37,406 nucleotides of DNA from Chthonomonas sp. UBA2387 (lineage in GTDB: Bacteria > Armatimonadota > Fimbriimonadia > Fimbriimonadales > Fimbriimonadaceae): the NCBI GenBank assembly GCA_002343445.1, contig DDSP01000032.1, positions 111,742 through 149,147 of the forward strand, given 5' to 3'. The position numbers and the translations under genes were made by a program. The notes under the pieces were generated by a model. It had not been told where the DNA came from, made no database searches, and saw only the letters and a program-made list of their open reading frames with translations. Below, one piece after another: positions 17,001 through 24,245 of this stretch; the stretch's first letter is position 1, and each line of letters begins with the position of its first letter.

Positions 17001-17559
17001 CAACACAGACCCGAGCGACAAGGCACGGTTGAACCTCGCCCTCGAATACAAGACTCGGACGTTGCCCGGCGACGAGCAGATCGTCATGCGCAACTACGCC
17101 GTCACGTGGCGTCCTTGGAGCGGCGTGGAACTCACCCACAACGTGCAAACCAACCCCGAAACCACGAAGGGCGACGCGTTCCTCGGCTCCATCGTCAAGG
17201 CGGCCCACGCCAACAAGTGGAGGCTCGGCTTCAGCCGCAACCCCGACACCAAGATGGGCCTCAGCTGGGAAGAACTGATCGACGAGAGCAAGAAGTCGCT
17301 CTCCCGGATCGGCGGCATCGATCTGAGCCTGTTCAACAAGAGCGGTTCGCCCTTGTCGCTGTTCTACGGCGTCGAACAAAAAGACCTCGCCGGCAAACGA
17401 CAGACCGTCCATCGGTACCACCTGCGGTTCGACCAAAAACCTGGGCCGAACCAGCTATTCAGCGTCTTCGCCGGCAACGTGTCCTACGAGCATTCCATCG
17501 CCGAGGGCTGGAATCGCAACAACTGGACCGTCCTGTTCAACTATCAACTGAGATTCTAG
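14062..17559 (+). CDS. Giant repeat-containing outer-membrane-like beta-barrel protein
   Basis: About 1165 aa, family not recognised. A signal peptide (VPRLRSYAMSLTVALGAW) leads into a short domain with 'IVPGSEQLELGGRVLKRG' and 'DYHLDAEAGVVYL'. This 'pGSe-v-vdG-rLxRGxDYxID' pattern recurs in very large secretion and surface proteins of the SprA kind. The rest is a long series of amphipathic strands and ends in Phe (FNYQLRF), as barrel proteins do. Between 14764 and 16071 at least six units of ~75-79 aa repeat a helix-like motif (F-x2-F-x2-L-x3-E-R-x2-L-x2-E-x-G-L). The last 450 residues lack that motif but keep alternating strands rich in Lys and Asp. The start is uncertain (14026, 14062 or 14071). 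Role inferred only as outer-membrane porin, secretion or surface protein. Confidence 0.7.
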   Translation: MEVMHVPRLRSYAMSLTVALGAWTHGQVSMEANGTSETPTPVVAGRQSIDLVPVRPDEIGLALRHGYIVPGSEQLELGGRVLKRGRDYHLDAEAGVVYLMIQARPGDTLRAIYRHDPEGKIKSGTSDLAAKLGSMRFDLVPGAMGMVLGLGMTERMQDGSVLRSNVYGLNNSFSVAPGWSIAGAYMVGDRQRTEARSGFEVEGAKKETETGKSKFVVQQMKAGLLGGSVTVDYQDISKNFTGFSAVAGNLQGANVDQLRKERGLERQGFSLQDANVGVGKFSQSMRTVKDDTGSLEWRTLGFASGGFSLNWDSRKIDKDFKRFNDLAEGDREQLKKEAGLNRENLAIGFKQSVGAMSYTANKIEDGNGKGIHRRAFTMEAVQTKFTYGDQHIEDGFTAFGGLAEGERGQWAREGGLRREWFGVETALLGAKSPVKFSSSSVRNDNGDFRSTDLSAQLGGFTVTRNEKIVDEKFGALPNLAPAELGAHVQGVAQMYQPTGIQIKNTEAGAFASGYGIDRTSTRITGQPLKDVDVRAESLSVSGRTSGATVDFLQIVGKSAAFKFRNQRTGNGFNEFGKLMEFERHQLGNVAGLDTSEVEASTALPKGGKATFSQLQVDGPNGGLERTEAGLTSKNLDVKFVTRNVDDEFNDVGQYLHPERQLFAGMKGYKQSEMLARWQILPTLKVYAQWYDAKNSSLERDKVYRETRLAYALDKHTQVDASRIERKDDDPLNTIFAQQHDTWSIRRDFGRFGVVSFAEEKVTFAGTEAKDPDRTKTYVGYETKIDDKTSFKTEQIVTKFEGGTEEKVSANTVSKEITPRMGVSVTDVKINREGEEKDETKRVYGFWYDFGQNIRIKYGVDRQLKGDQGASLKSDLSVTPGQVGDVKIDSANYNVDRVDDSRQNRHVGNVQLGTVKPLQFGPLSNVTFRFAADTERNHFDWRKENRDFNFGAKLGSTAFGFSYKSQVHPTGDRGVDRKFSFNTDPSDKARLNLALEYKTRTLPGDEQIVMRNYAVTWRPWSGVELTHNVQTNPETTKGDAFLGSIVKAAHANKWRLGFSRNPDTKMGLSWEELIDESKKSLSRIGGIDLSLFNKSGSPLSLFYGVEQKDLAGKRQTVHRYHLRFDQKPGPNQLFSVFAGNVSYEHSIAEGWNRNNWTVLFNYQLRF
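14764..16071 (+). repeat. Tandem ~76-residue coding repeats
   Basis: Units start near 14764, 15001, 15229, 15454, 15760 and 15985, a period of about 225-237 bases with one 306-base step. Shared residues include 'DKDFKRFNDLAEGDREQLKKE', 'EDGFTAFGGLAEGERGQW' and 'DDEFNDVGQYLHPERQLF'. The repeats are protein-level, well diverged in DNA, and in phase with the reading frame. Confidence 0.65.
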
Positions 17560-17593
17560 GGTGTTTCAAGTCGAGAGCCCTATCCAAACGGGG

Positions 17594-17599
17594 TATACA
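17594..17599 (+). promoter_or_regulatory. -10-like box (TATACA), near-leaderless
   Basis: TATACA ends 9 bases before ATG 17609, predicting a leader of 2-3 bases. No Shine-Dalgarno sequence is visible. Confidence 0.4.
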
Positions 17600-17608
17600 A
17601 GCGTCTGC

Positions 17609-18796
17609 ATGGTCCATCCTGTCAAACTGCGCGCCTGGTGGGCGCGTTGTCAAGGTTTGACACCCGCCCCCAAGAAATCGGCTCGGGCGGTGCTCGCCTC
17701 TGCCGGCTGGGCACGCAGCGTCGGCAGCGTCAATCCCTATCTGTCGCTGTTCAGCCGTGCTGGAATCACCCGTGACGAGGCCGAGTTCGCCGCGGCATGC
17801 ATGGACATCCAGGAACTGCCCGCCGCTCGGGGCTGCACCTACTACGTTGGCCAGGAGGACTTCGCGTTGGCAACCCTTGCCGGGCGAAAGACCGCCGAGA
17901 CGCCCATCCGCGCCGCTAGGAAGCACCTTGGCTTGACCGACGAGGAGTTCCAAGCCCTTTGTGAAGGCGTGATCGAAGCTCTGGCGATTGACGAGATGGA
18001 CCCCGTGGAACTTCGCCAACGCCTCGGTTCGAAGGTGCGAGACCTCGGGACCGAGGGCAAAAAGCGGGGCCTTTCGACCACGATGCCACTCGCCCTCGGA
18101 TGGCTGCAGGCACAAGGCGCGGTTCGGCGGGTCCCAGCGACCGGACGCCTCGACCAGGAGCGGTACCGCTATGCGCTCTGGACCAACAGCCCCGTTCCCA
18201 AAGCGGTGCAAGACCCGGCCTGGGTTCTTGGAGAGTTGGCTACGGCTTACTTCCGCTGGATCGGTCCTGCGACGGCGTCCCAGTTCCAAGCCTTTGCAGG
18301 TTGCAGCGCGACCGATGCCCGCGCGGCTTGCGAGGCCGCCCACGTGGTCTCCATCGGCGACGACCTGCTGTTGCCCGATGAACAACTGGAGGCTTGGCAG
18401 GCGTTCGAAGCCCCTTCCCAGCCTGATTACCGCCTGGTGGCGAGCCTGGATTCGCACCTGCTCCTGCGGCGCGAGTTGCGGTCGCTGTTGGAGCCTGTGG
18501 ATGCCGAGCGAATGGCGGCGGGCGAGTTCGGCCCCGTACCGAGCGGGCACCTGCTCGACCTCCACAGCCACGCCATCCTCGACCGGGGCCGCATTGTGGG
18601 CCTGTGGGAATTCGACCCGGCAAAGAGCGAAATCGTCTGGTACAGCTTCGTCAAGCCCGACGACGCGTTGCGCCACGCAGTCGCCAAAACACGAGAGTTT
18701 GTGCGCGAGGTGGGCGACGCCCGCTCCTTCAGTTTGGACAGCCCGAAGAGCCGCACGAACAAAATCGAGCTCCTGCGCAGCTTGTCGGCCACCTGA
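17609..18796 (+). CDS. Winged-helix DNA-binding protein (HTH_42, YcaQ/AlkX-like)
   Basis: 395 aa. The N-terminal part ('CMDIQELPAARGCTYYVGQEDFALATL') and the following winged-helix segments ('EEFQALCEGVIEALA', 'TTMPLALGWLQAQGAVRRVP') match the HTH_42 superfamily. That family includes YcaQ/AlkX-type DNA glycosylases acting on interstrand crosslinks, as well as many uncharacterised members. The C-terminal half carries 'LDSHLLLRRELRSLLEP' and 'GHLLDLHSHAILDRGRIVGLWEFD', where related proteins have 'DRGRIVGxWx'-like sequence. The catalytic residues of YcaQ cannot be confirmed by eye. It stands alone between the barrel gene and the glycosyltransferase gene. ATG 17609 is chosen for its position after TATACA. 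Confidence 0.72.
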   Translation: MVHPVKLRAWWARCQGLTPAPKKSARAVLASAGWARSVGSVNPYLSLFSRAGITRDEAEFAAACMDIQELPAARGCTYYVGQEDFALATLAGRKTAETPIRAARKHLGLTDEEFQALCEGVIEALAIDEMDPVELRQRLGSKVRDLGTEGKKRGLSTTMPLALGWLQAQGAVRRVPATGRLDQERYRYALWTNSPVPKAVQDPAWVLGELATAYFRWIGPATASQFQAFAGCSATDARAACEAAHVVSIGDDLLLPDEQLEAWQAFEAPSQPDYRLVASLDSHLLLRRELRSLLEPVDAERMAAGEFGPVPSGHLLDLHSHAILDRGRIVGLWEFDPAKSEIVWYSFVKPDDALRHAVAKTREFVREVGDARSFSLDSPKSRTNKIELLRSLSAT

Positions 18797-18835
18797 CCTT
18801 GCTCCACGGGCCTCGTAACGGGTTGACTGGCTCCC

Positions 18836-19774
18836 GTGCCCCGCGTTGCCATCATCATCCCCAGCTACAACCACGCGGCATTTCTGGGCGCGGCGATCGG
18901 CTCCGTTCTGGCGCAGACCTTTCAAGACTGGACGCTACTCGTGCTGGACGATCAAAGCTCCGACAACAGCGTCGAGGTGGCCAAAAGCTTTGACGACCGA
19001 CGCATCCGGGTCTTGGTCAACGACCGCAACCTCGGCACCTATGGCAGCCAGCAGCGCGGCGTCGAGGTCACCGAGAGCGAGTTCGTCGCCATCCTGAACT
19101 CGGACGACTTTTGGGAGCCGACCAAGCTGGCCAAGCAAGTCGCGCTTCTGGACCTCCACCCCCAGGCGAGCGCCTGCTTCACGCTTGGCTGGATGGCCGA
19201 TGCCGACGGCGCGATCCTCGAGGAGGACGTTCACGCCGACTGGCCGACCGCAGAAGTGGGCGACTTGCTGCTACACCTCTTGCACGAGAACCGGATACTG
19301 GCGTCGAGCGTGGTGTTTCGGCGAAGCGGTCTGTCGTTCGAGACCTCTTGTCGCTACTCGGGGGACTGGCTTGCGCTGCTCGCCGCGTGCACGCGAGGGC
19401 CACTTGTTTGTGTCCCGGAGCGGTTGACCTATTGGCGTCAGCACGGGCACAACAGCTACGTCCGACGCGAGCCACAGTTGGTCGAGGAGATCCGCGTTCG
19501 CGAGGCGATCGCGGCTTGGGCGGATTCGGCCCAAGCGGACCGCGCCGGTGCCGCACGCAATCTGGTCAACCTCTCGGCGCTCTACGTGCTCTTTGGCGAT
19601 GGGGCGGCCGCGAAGCGCACTGCCTTTCGGGCGCTTCGAACTCATCCCCGTTGGCCGCTTGCCTGGAAGCGCTGGCTGCTTTCGCTATCGCCTCGTCTCG
19701 CAGCGAAGCGGTTGTGGCCGGGGCAAGCGTGCGGGCCTAAGCGGGTGTATGCGCTCGAGCCAATAACTCTTTAG
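18836..19774 (+). CDS. GT2-family glycosyltransferase (GT-A fold)
   Basis: 312 aa. The GT-A fold begins directly at the N-terminus ('RVAIIIPSYNHAAFLGAAIGS'), with the nucleotide-binding 'LLVLDDQSSDNS' near 35-46 and the metal-binding 'NSDDFW' at 88-93. 'YSGDWLALLAACTRGPLVCVPERLTYWRQH' matches the acceptor-side region of GT2 enzymes such as WcaA-like transferases. No transmembrane segment is seen. The likely role is transfer of a sugar from a nucleotide donor during surface polysaccharide or glycolipid synthesis; donor and acceptor are unknown. GTG start with no clear Shine-Dalgarno. Convergent with ftsH, only 3 bases between stops. Confidence 0.85.
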   Translation: MPRVAIIIPSYNHAAFLGAAIGSVLAQTFQDWTLLVLDDQSSDNSVEVAKSFDDRRIRVLVNDRNLGTYGSQQRGVEVTESEFVAILNSDDFWEPTKLAKQVALLDLHPQASACFTLGWMADADGAILEEDVHADWPTAEVGDLLLHLLHENRILASSVVFRRSGLSFETSCRYSGDWLALLAACTRGPLVCVPERLTYWRQHGHNSYVRREPQLVEEIRVREAIAAWADSAQADRAGAARNLVNLSALYVLFGDGAAAKRTAFRALRTHPRWPLAWKRWLLSLSPRLAAKRLWPGQACGPKRVYALEPITL

Positions 19775-19777
19775 TTC

Positions 19778-21724
19778 CTACGCCGGGCCCGGCTCGAAGC
19801 GAGGCTTGTTCAGCGGCTTGCGATCCTTGTCGGCGCTTCGCTCGGCCGAAGGCGCGTTGCCATCCGGCGAGGAGGGCTTCACCACCGGCGGGAGTTCGCG
19901 GCCTTCCATGACTGCCAGAAACTCCTCCCGATCCAGCGTTTCGCGGTCCAACAAGGCTTGCACCACATTGTCCAGTTTCCCGCGATGGTCGGTGAGGATC
20001 TGCCGCGCCCGGTCGTGGCACTGATCCACGATCGAGCGCACTTCCTCGTCGATCATCCGCGCCACATCCTCGGAGTAGTTGCGGTCTTCCGTGCCATAGT
20101 CCCGACCAAGAAAGGGATTGTGGCCTCGGCGACCAAGCGCCAGCGTGCCGAGCTTCTCGCTCATCCCATACTCGCAGACCATGGCCCGCGACATACGCGT
20201 GACCTTCTCCAAGTCGTTGCTCGCGCCCGTCGTGATCTCGTCGTAGACGATCTCCTCGGCCACGCGACCGCCCAGCGTCATCGCGATGTTGTCGAGAATC
20301 TGCTGTTTGGAGACCAGATACTTGTCGGCATCGGGCAGCGACCATGTCGAACCGAGCGACATGCCGCGCGGAAGGATCGTGACCTTGTGAACCGGATCGC
20401 AGTGCTCGAGCAACTCGCCGACCAGGGCGTGCCCGGCTTCGTGGTAGGCGATGACCTCCCGCTCCTTGCCGTCGATCACGCGGCTGCGACGCTGCGGACC
20501 GGCGATGGTGCGGTCGAGGGCTTCTTCCAAGTCCTGCTGGGCGATCTTCGACTGATTGCGTCGAGCGGCCAACAAGGCAGCCTCGTTGAGCATGTTCGCC
20601 AAGTCGGCGCCTGTGAAGCCAGGAGTGCGCTTCGCCAAAACCTCCATGTCGATCTCCTTCTCCAAAGGTTTGCCTCGGGAGTGGATCTTGAGGATCGCCT
20701 CGCGGCCCTTGGCATCGGGCACGTCCACGACGATCTGCCGGTCGAAGCGCCCTGGGCGGAGCAGCGCCGGGTCTAGAACGTCGGGGCGGTTGGTCGCCGC
20801 AATCAAGATGACGCCGCTGTTCGGGTCGAAGCCGTCCATCTCGACGAGCAACTGGTTGAGCGTTTGCTCGCGCTCGTCGTGACCGCCGCCGAGTCCCGCG
20901 CCTCGCTGCCGTCCGACGGCGTCGATTTCGTCGACGAAGATCAGGCTCGGCCGGTGAGCCTTGGCCGTCTCAAAGAGGTCGCGCACGCGGGCCGCGCCCA
21001 CACCGACAAACATCTCCACAAAATCCGAACCGCTGATGTGAAAGAACGGCACACCCGCTTCGCCTGCAACGGCCCGGGCGATGTGCGTCTTGCCCACGCC
21101 GGGAGGTCCGGTGAGCAAAATGCCCTTCGGGATCTTCGCGCCCAGAGCCGTGTACTTCTTGGTGTTCTTCAGGAAGTCCACGATTTCGTGCAGTTCCTGT
21201 TTGGCCTCCTCGATGCCGGCGACGTCCTCGAACGTGACCTTAGGGCCGGTCTCGCCAACACGCTTGGCCTTGCTGCGCCCGAAGTTGAGCGCCTGATTGC
21301 CGCCCGCCTGGGCCGAACGCCAAATGAAGAACCACAGCACGCCAAAGAGCAGGATTGGGAAGGCAAAGTAGGCCAAATTGCTCGCAATCACTTGCCCCAT
21401 GGGCGGCGGCTGCGGCGAGTACTCCACGTCCTGCGCATCGAAGAAGGACACCAAGCCCGCGCCCGGCATCGTCTCGATGCCGAAGGCCGTGACCACAAAC
21501 TTGTCGCCCGATTCGCTGGTGCCTCGAATCTCGTTGCCCTGCCACTCGACCTTCTTGACGTTCTTGTCCTCGATCTCCTGCCGCAACCGTTGGATCTCCC
21601 ACTTGGCGGGAGTCTTGCCGGTCATCAGCAAGCCCGAGCCCCCGCCGCTGCTCATGTTCAGGGCAAAAACGCCGAGCAGGGCGATGGCGACAACGAAGAA
21701 GAGTAACTTGGCCGCTCTGTTCAA
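19778..21724 (-). CDS. ftsH: ATP-dependent zinc metalloprotease FtsH
   Basis: Membrane-anchored AAA+ protease of 648 aa that degrades misassembled membrane proteins and regulatory substrates as a hexamer. TM1 lies at about residues 5-24 and TM2 at about 112-135, flanking a periplasmic domain. Walker A GPPGVGKT is at 206-213, followed by pore motif 'FVGVG', Walker B 'LIFVDEID', and SRH 'ATNRPDVLDPALLRPGRFD'. The zinc site HEAGH is at 428-432. The tail is charged and Pro-rich. Length and domain order are normal. The start is TTG, supported by GGAG five bases upstream; no earlier or nearby ATG keeps TM1. Divergent from the GbsR/MarR gene. Confidence 0.97.
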   Translation of the reverse strand: MNRAAKLLFFVVAIALLGVFALNMSSGGGSGLLMTGKTPAKWEIQRLRQEIEDKNVKKVEWQGNEIRGTSESGDKFVVTAFGIETMPGAGLVSFFDAQDVEYSPQPPPMGQVIASNLAYFAFPILLFGVLWFFIWRSAQAGGNQALNFGRSKAKRVGETGPKVTFEDVAGIEEAKQELHEIVDFLKNTKKYTALGAKIPKGILLTGPPGVGKTHIARAVAGEAGVPFFHISGSDFVEMFVGVGAARVRDLFETAKAHRPSLIFVDEIDAVGRQRGAGLGGGHDEREQTLNQLLVEMDGFDPNSGVILIAATNRPDVLDPALLRPGRFDRQIVVDVPDAKGREAILKIHSRGKPLEKEIDMEVLAKRTPGFTGADLANMLNEAALLAARRNQSKIAQQDLEEALDRTIAGPQRRSRVIDGKEREVIAYHEAGHALVGELLEHCDPVHKVTILPRGMSLGSTWSLPDADKYLVSKQQILDNIAMTLGGRVAEEIVYDEITTGASNDLEKVTRMSRAMVCEYGMSEKLGTLALGRRGHNPFLGRDYGTEDRNYSEDVARMIDEEVRSIVDQCHDRARQILTDHRGKLDNVVQALLDRETLDREEFLAVMEGRELPPVVKPSSPDGNAPSAERSADKDRKPLNKPRFEPGPA

Positions 21725-21729
21725 TACAG

Positions 21730-21733
21730 CTCC
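21730..21733 (-). promoter_or_regulatory. Ribosome binding site GGAG deciding the ftsH TTG start
   Basis: On the minus strand GGAG is 5 bases before TTG 21724. The next in-frame Met lies beyond TM1, so TTG initiation is required for a complete FtsH. Confidence 0.55.
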
Positions 21734-21868
21734 AAAACCGGATTAACCGTCATTCCCTACGCCAAGGACGCACGGAACGTTGCGCCCAACGCGGGGTTGG
21801 ACGGTCCATCCACCCATTATGTCGGAATCCCGCGGGCTCAAGTTGGAGGTCGCGGGGCCGATTCGGGC

Positions 21869-21874
21869 CACAAT
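21869..21874 (+). promoter_or_regulatory. -10-like box (CACAAT), near-leaderless
   Basis: CACAAT ends 8 bases before ATG 21883. It is a weaker match than the other boxes listed, but at the same spacing. Confidence 0.3.
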
Positions 21875-21882
21875 GGGTCGCG

Positions 21883-22401
21883 ATGCTCGAAGAAGTTCAA
21901 GATCAGTTCATCCTCCAGTGGGGCAGGATGAGCTCTGCATGGGGCATCAACCGGACGATGGCGCAGATCCACGCCCTGCTCTACATCACTGGCGAGCCGC
22001 TGACCGTGGACGAGATCCTCCACCGGCTGAGCATCAGTCGCGGCAACGCCAGCATGAACCTGCGCCAACTCATGGAGTGGGGCATCGTCAAACGTACGCG
22101 CGAACTCGGCGACCGCAAGGATCTGTACACGTGCGAGATGGACCCGTGGGTGATGCTGGCCCGCGTGGTGCGAGAGCGCAAGAGGCGGGAGATCGACCCG
22201 ACCATGGAGGCCATCCGCGACTGCATGCAGAAGATCAAGGACGACGAGACGTCCGCAGCCGAGCGTCAGGCCCTGCGCGAGCGGCTTCAGGGGTTGCTGG
22301 ACGTGTTCGCCCTGGTGGACGAGGTGTACCGGCAGGTGTTCTCGGTCGAGCGTTCGTTCGAGGAGGCCGTGCGTCCCTTCCTCCCGCCCGAGAAGTCGTA
22401 G
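21883..22401 (+). CDS. GbsR/MarR-family transcriptional regulator
   Basis: 172 aa. A winged helix-turn-helix occupies about residues 25-85: 'TMAQIHALLYITGEPLTVDEILHRL' then recognition helix 'SRGNASMNLRQLMEWGIVKR' and wing 'ELGDRKDLYTC'. This is the GbsR-type variant of MarR, which in known cases represses osmolyte (glycine betaine) genes; the C-terminal helices (about 90-170) would dimerise. The target here is unknown. Divergent from ftsH, 59 bases ahead of the next gene. Confidence 0.85.
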   Translation: MLEEVQDQFILQWGRMSSAWGINRTMAQIHALLYITGEPLTVDEILHRLSISRGNASMNLRQLMEWGIVKRTRELGDRKDLYTCEMDPWVMLARVVRERKRREIDPTMEAIRDCMQKIKDDETSAAERQALRERLQGLLDVFALVDEVYRQVFSVERSFEEAVRPFLPPEKS

Positions 22402-22459
22402 ATCGGGCACGCGTTGCGTTCCTCAAGCGTATGGAGACGGGTAGGCTCACAACAAGGCG

Positions 22460-23260
22460 ATGGCAGGACCTCCCGGCAGTGCATTTCCACCTCCCAAGCA
22501 GGGCCCTCCAGCATGGTTGCTGTGGACTGCGGCGGCCATTCTGTCGGTGGGCGGCGTCTTGTTCGGCCTCGGCGCTGCCGGCGTGTTCCGCGCCAAGGGC
22601 GGCGAAGCGCCGCCGCCGGCCCTGCGGGCCACGGGCACCCCGCCAGATTCCACGCTGAAGGTTGAGGGCCAACCACCCGAGTCGCCCCTTCGCGCAACCA
22701 CCGAGCGCCGCCAGATGCCGCAGCACCTGGTGGACTGGCTGGAGCACTTGCGCAAGACCGAGGAGTCCCGAGTCGCCATCGCCACCGACCAACTCTCGGA
22801 AGCGCTCGTCCTGTTCACGACAGCCAAGATGGGCGATGCGTTCAACATCAGCGAGTTCCTCGACCCGGAATCCAACATGAGCACCTCGCCGACCCAGCAG
22901 CGGGTCACCGGCGGCACGGAACAAATGGGCGCGAAGTGGGCCGAACTGGAGGAGTACTTCCATTCCTATCCGCCGCCCATGGAATGCGTGGCCATCCGCG
23001 ACGAGTATTCGACGGTCCTTTCCGAGACCAAGGTCATGCTAATGGACATCGTGGGCGTACTGGAGAACGCCCAAAACAACCCGCAAGAAGCGATCAAGAC
23101 GCTGACCTCGATGCAGGGCAAGAGCAACACGCGGATCGACCAACCCGCGGTACGCACCGACGTGCGCGTCAGCGACCTGTGCCGCGAGTTCGACACAACC
23201 CCTTGGTTCCGGATCACGGGCGACGTGGGGCAATCGCTGTTCTCCAAGTTCGGGTTCTGA
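22460..23260 (+). CDS. Membrane-anchored protein of unknown function
   Basis: 266 aa. A Pro-rich cytoplasmic N-terminus (about 1-16) is followed by one transmembrane helix ('AWLLWTAAAILSVGGVLFG', about 18-43), a Pro/Ala linker, and an extracytoplasmic helical domain from about 85. The helical domain shows 'LVDWLEHLRKTEESRVAIA', 'WAELEEYFHSYPPPMEC' and a C-terminal 'DTTPWFRITGDVG'. No family was recognised. AAGG lies a few bases before the ATG. Its stop overlaps the ATG of the SprT-like gene (TGATG), so the two are coupled. Confidence 0.72.
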   Translation: MAGPPGSAFPPPKQGPPAWLLWTAAAILSVGGVLFGLGAAGVFRAKGGEAPPPALRATGTPPDSTLKVEGQPPESPLRATTERRQMPQHLVDWLEHLRKTEESRVAIATDQLSEALVLFTTAKMGDAFNISEFLDPESNMSTSPTQQRVTGGTEQMGAKWAELEEYFHSYPPPMECVAIRDEYSTVLSETKVMLMDIVGVLENAQNNPQEAIKTLTSMQGKSNTRIDQPAVRTDVRVSDLCREFDTTPWFRITGDVGQSLFSKFGF

Positions 23261-23784
23261 TGGCCGACCAGTTCGACTTCGACTTCGACGCGCCCGAAAC
23301 CTCGGAGGACCTGTTCGCCTACGCGCGCGTGCAGTTCGAACGCCTGTGCCGCGAGCACCCAATGAAGCGCAGGCCCACACTGATCTGGAAGCCGCTGCGC
23401 GTCTCGGCGGGCAAGGCGTACTTCGCCCAGCACGCGATCAGCCTGAGCAGCATCGTGCTCACCACCCGCCAACGCGTACTTGACACACTCATCCACGAGT
23501 ACGCGCACCTCTTGGCATTCGATCGGCACGGTCGTAAGGCGGCCAACCACGGTCCCTATTGGCAGCAGGCGATGGCCGACCTTGGCGCGAAGCCCGAGGT
23601 GACGCACAACTACACCGACGCCATCGTCCGCAACCAGAGGCGCTCGGTCGCCGTCCATGTGTGCAGGAAGTGCGGGGCGCGGTTCGAACTCGCTCGCCGC
23701 CTTCCGCGCAGGCGCAAGCACCTCCACCGTGGCTGCGGGGGCTTGGTCGCGTATGTGCACCATGCCACGCCGCACAGGGATTGA
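23260..23784 (+). CDS. SprT-like zinc metalloprotein
   Basis: 174 aa. The metalloprotease-type motif HEYAH is at residues 79-83, with a third potential zinc ligand in 'AANHGPYWQQAM' downstream. A C-terminal zinc-ribbon has 'CRKCGARFE' and 'HRGCGG'. This is the SprT/SprTN (SprT-like) layout, related to eukaryotic Spartan proteases that act on DNA-protein crosslinks. Bacterial members are poorly characterised and may be nucleic-acid-associated proteases. It is coupled by a 1-base overlap to the membrane-anchored gene upstream. Confidence 0.82.
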   Translation: MADQFDFDFDAPETSEDLFAYARVQFERLCREHPMKRRPTLIWKPLRVSAGKAYFAQHAISLSSIVLTTRQRVLDTLIHEYAHLLAFDRHGRKAANHGPYWQQAMADLGAKPEVTHNYTDAIVRNQRRSVAVHVCRKCGARFELARRLPRRRKHLHRGCGGLVAYVHHATPHRD

Positions 23785-23825
23785 CGTGGATGCCGCGAGC
23801 CATAATCAAATGTAGCGAGGTCCCG

Positions 23826-24038
23826 ATGTCAGCAAGTCGCAGAATCCAATACGTCTCGGATGCCGACGGCAAGCCCGTGGGTGTCCTGGTGCCCATCGCC
23901 CTATGGCGCGAGATCGCATCGGAGCGCGAGACCGCCTATCTGCTGAAGAGCGAGGCCATGAGGGAGCGTCTGTCAAAGGCCAAGGACCGCACCACGGGAA
24001 CGTCGCTGGCGGATGTCAAAGCGAAGCTTGGAGTTTGA
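23826..24038 (+). CDS. Small antitoxin-like protein (Phd/YefM-like)
   Basis: 70 aa. The N-terminus 'IQYVSDADGKPVGVLVPIALWREI' resembles the DNA-binding, dimerising half of Phd/YefM-type antitoxins. The C-terminus ('RERLSKAKDRTTG') resembles tails that wrap a toxin. GAGG lies 5 bases before the ATG. A cognate toxin gene should overlap or follow closely, but the next gene is a HicB-like antitoxin 39 bases on. Assignment rests on short-motif similarity, so it is tentative. Confidence 0.5.
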   Translation: MSASRRIQYVSDADGKPVGVLVPIALWREIASERETAYLLKSEAMRERLSKAKDRTTGTSLADVKAKLGV

Positions 24039-24065
24039 CGTCCATTCGATCTGGCTGCTGGGGGG

Positions 24066-24071
24066 CATAAT
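24066..24071 (+). promoter_or_regulatory. -10 box (CATAAT), leaderless arrangement
   Basis: CATAAT ends exactly 6 bases before ATG 24078, so the transcript is predicted to begin at the start codon. No Shine-Dalgarno sequence is present. Confidence 0.45.
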
Positions 24072-24077
24072 GGTCTC

Positions 24078-24245
24078 ATGCAACTGATGGTCGTTCTGGA
24101 GCACGACGAAGATGGGTGGACCACCGCTTCGGTCCCGGCGCTGAAGGGTTGCCATTCTCAAGGTAGAACCCGAGAGGAGGCGCTTGCCAATGTGCGCGAT
24201 GCAATCGAGGGTTGGCTCCTAGAAGATCAAGCCGTCACAGGTTGA
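24078..24245 (+). CDS. HicB-like antitoxin, solitary (55 aa)
   Basis: The whole protein is one HicB/UPF0150 partial RNase-H-like fold: 'MVVLEHDEDGWTTASVPALKG', then 'CHSQGRTREEALANVRDAIEGWL'. The DEDG...PALKGCHSQG...EEAL..I pattern is diagnostic. HicB normally binds and blocks the HicA mRNA interferase and carries a C-terminal DNA-binding helix. Here the chain ends right after the core fold, so it lacks a DNA-binding domain, and no hicA lies on either side. Its last 11 bases overlap the convergent oxidoreductase gene. It may be an orphan antitoxin, a remnant, or a protein with another role. Confidence 0.75.
   Translation: MQLMVVLEHDEDGWTTASVPALKGCHSQGRTREEALANVRDAIEGWLLEDQAVTG

Noticed and set aside
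15340..17436. Long open frame (698 codons) antisense to the giant barrel gene
   Set aside because: Val/Leu/Glu-rich shadow of a repetitive sense gene; no domain or start signal.
19782..19793. Perfect GCCGGGCCCGGC palindrome as a terminator between the glycosyltransferase and ftsH genes
   Set aside because: It lies within the last codons of ftsH, has no loop or T-run, and is expected in GC-rich coding DNA.
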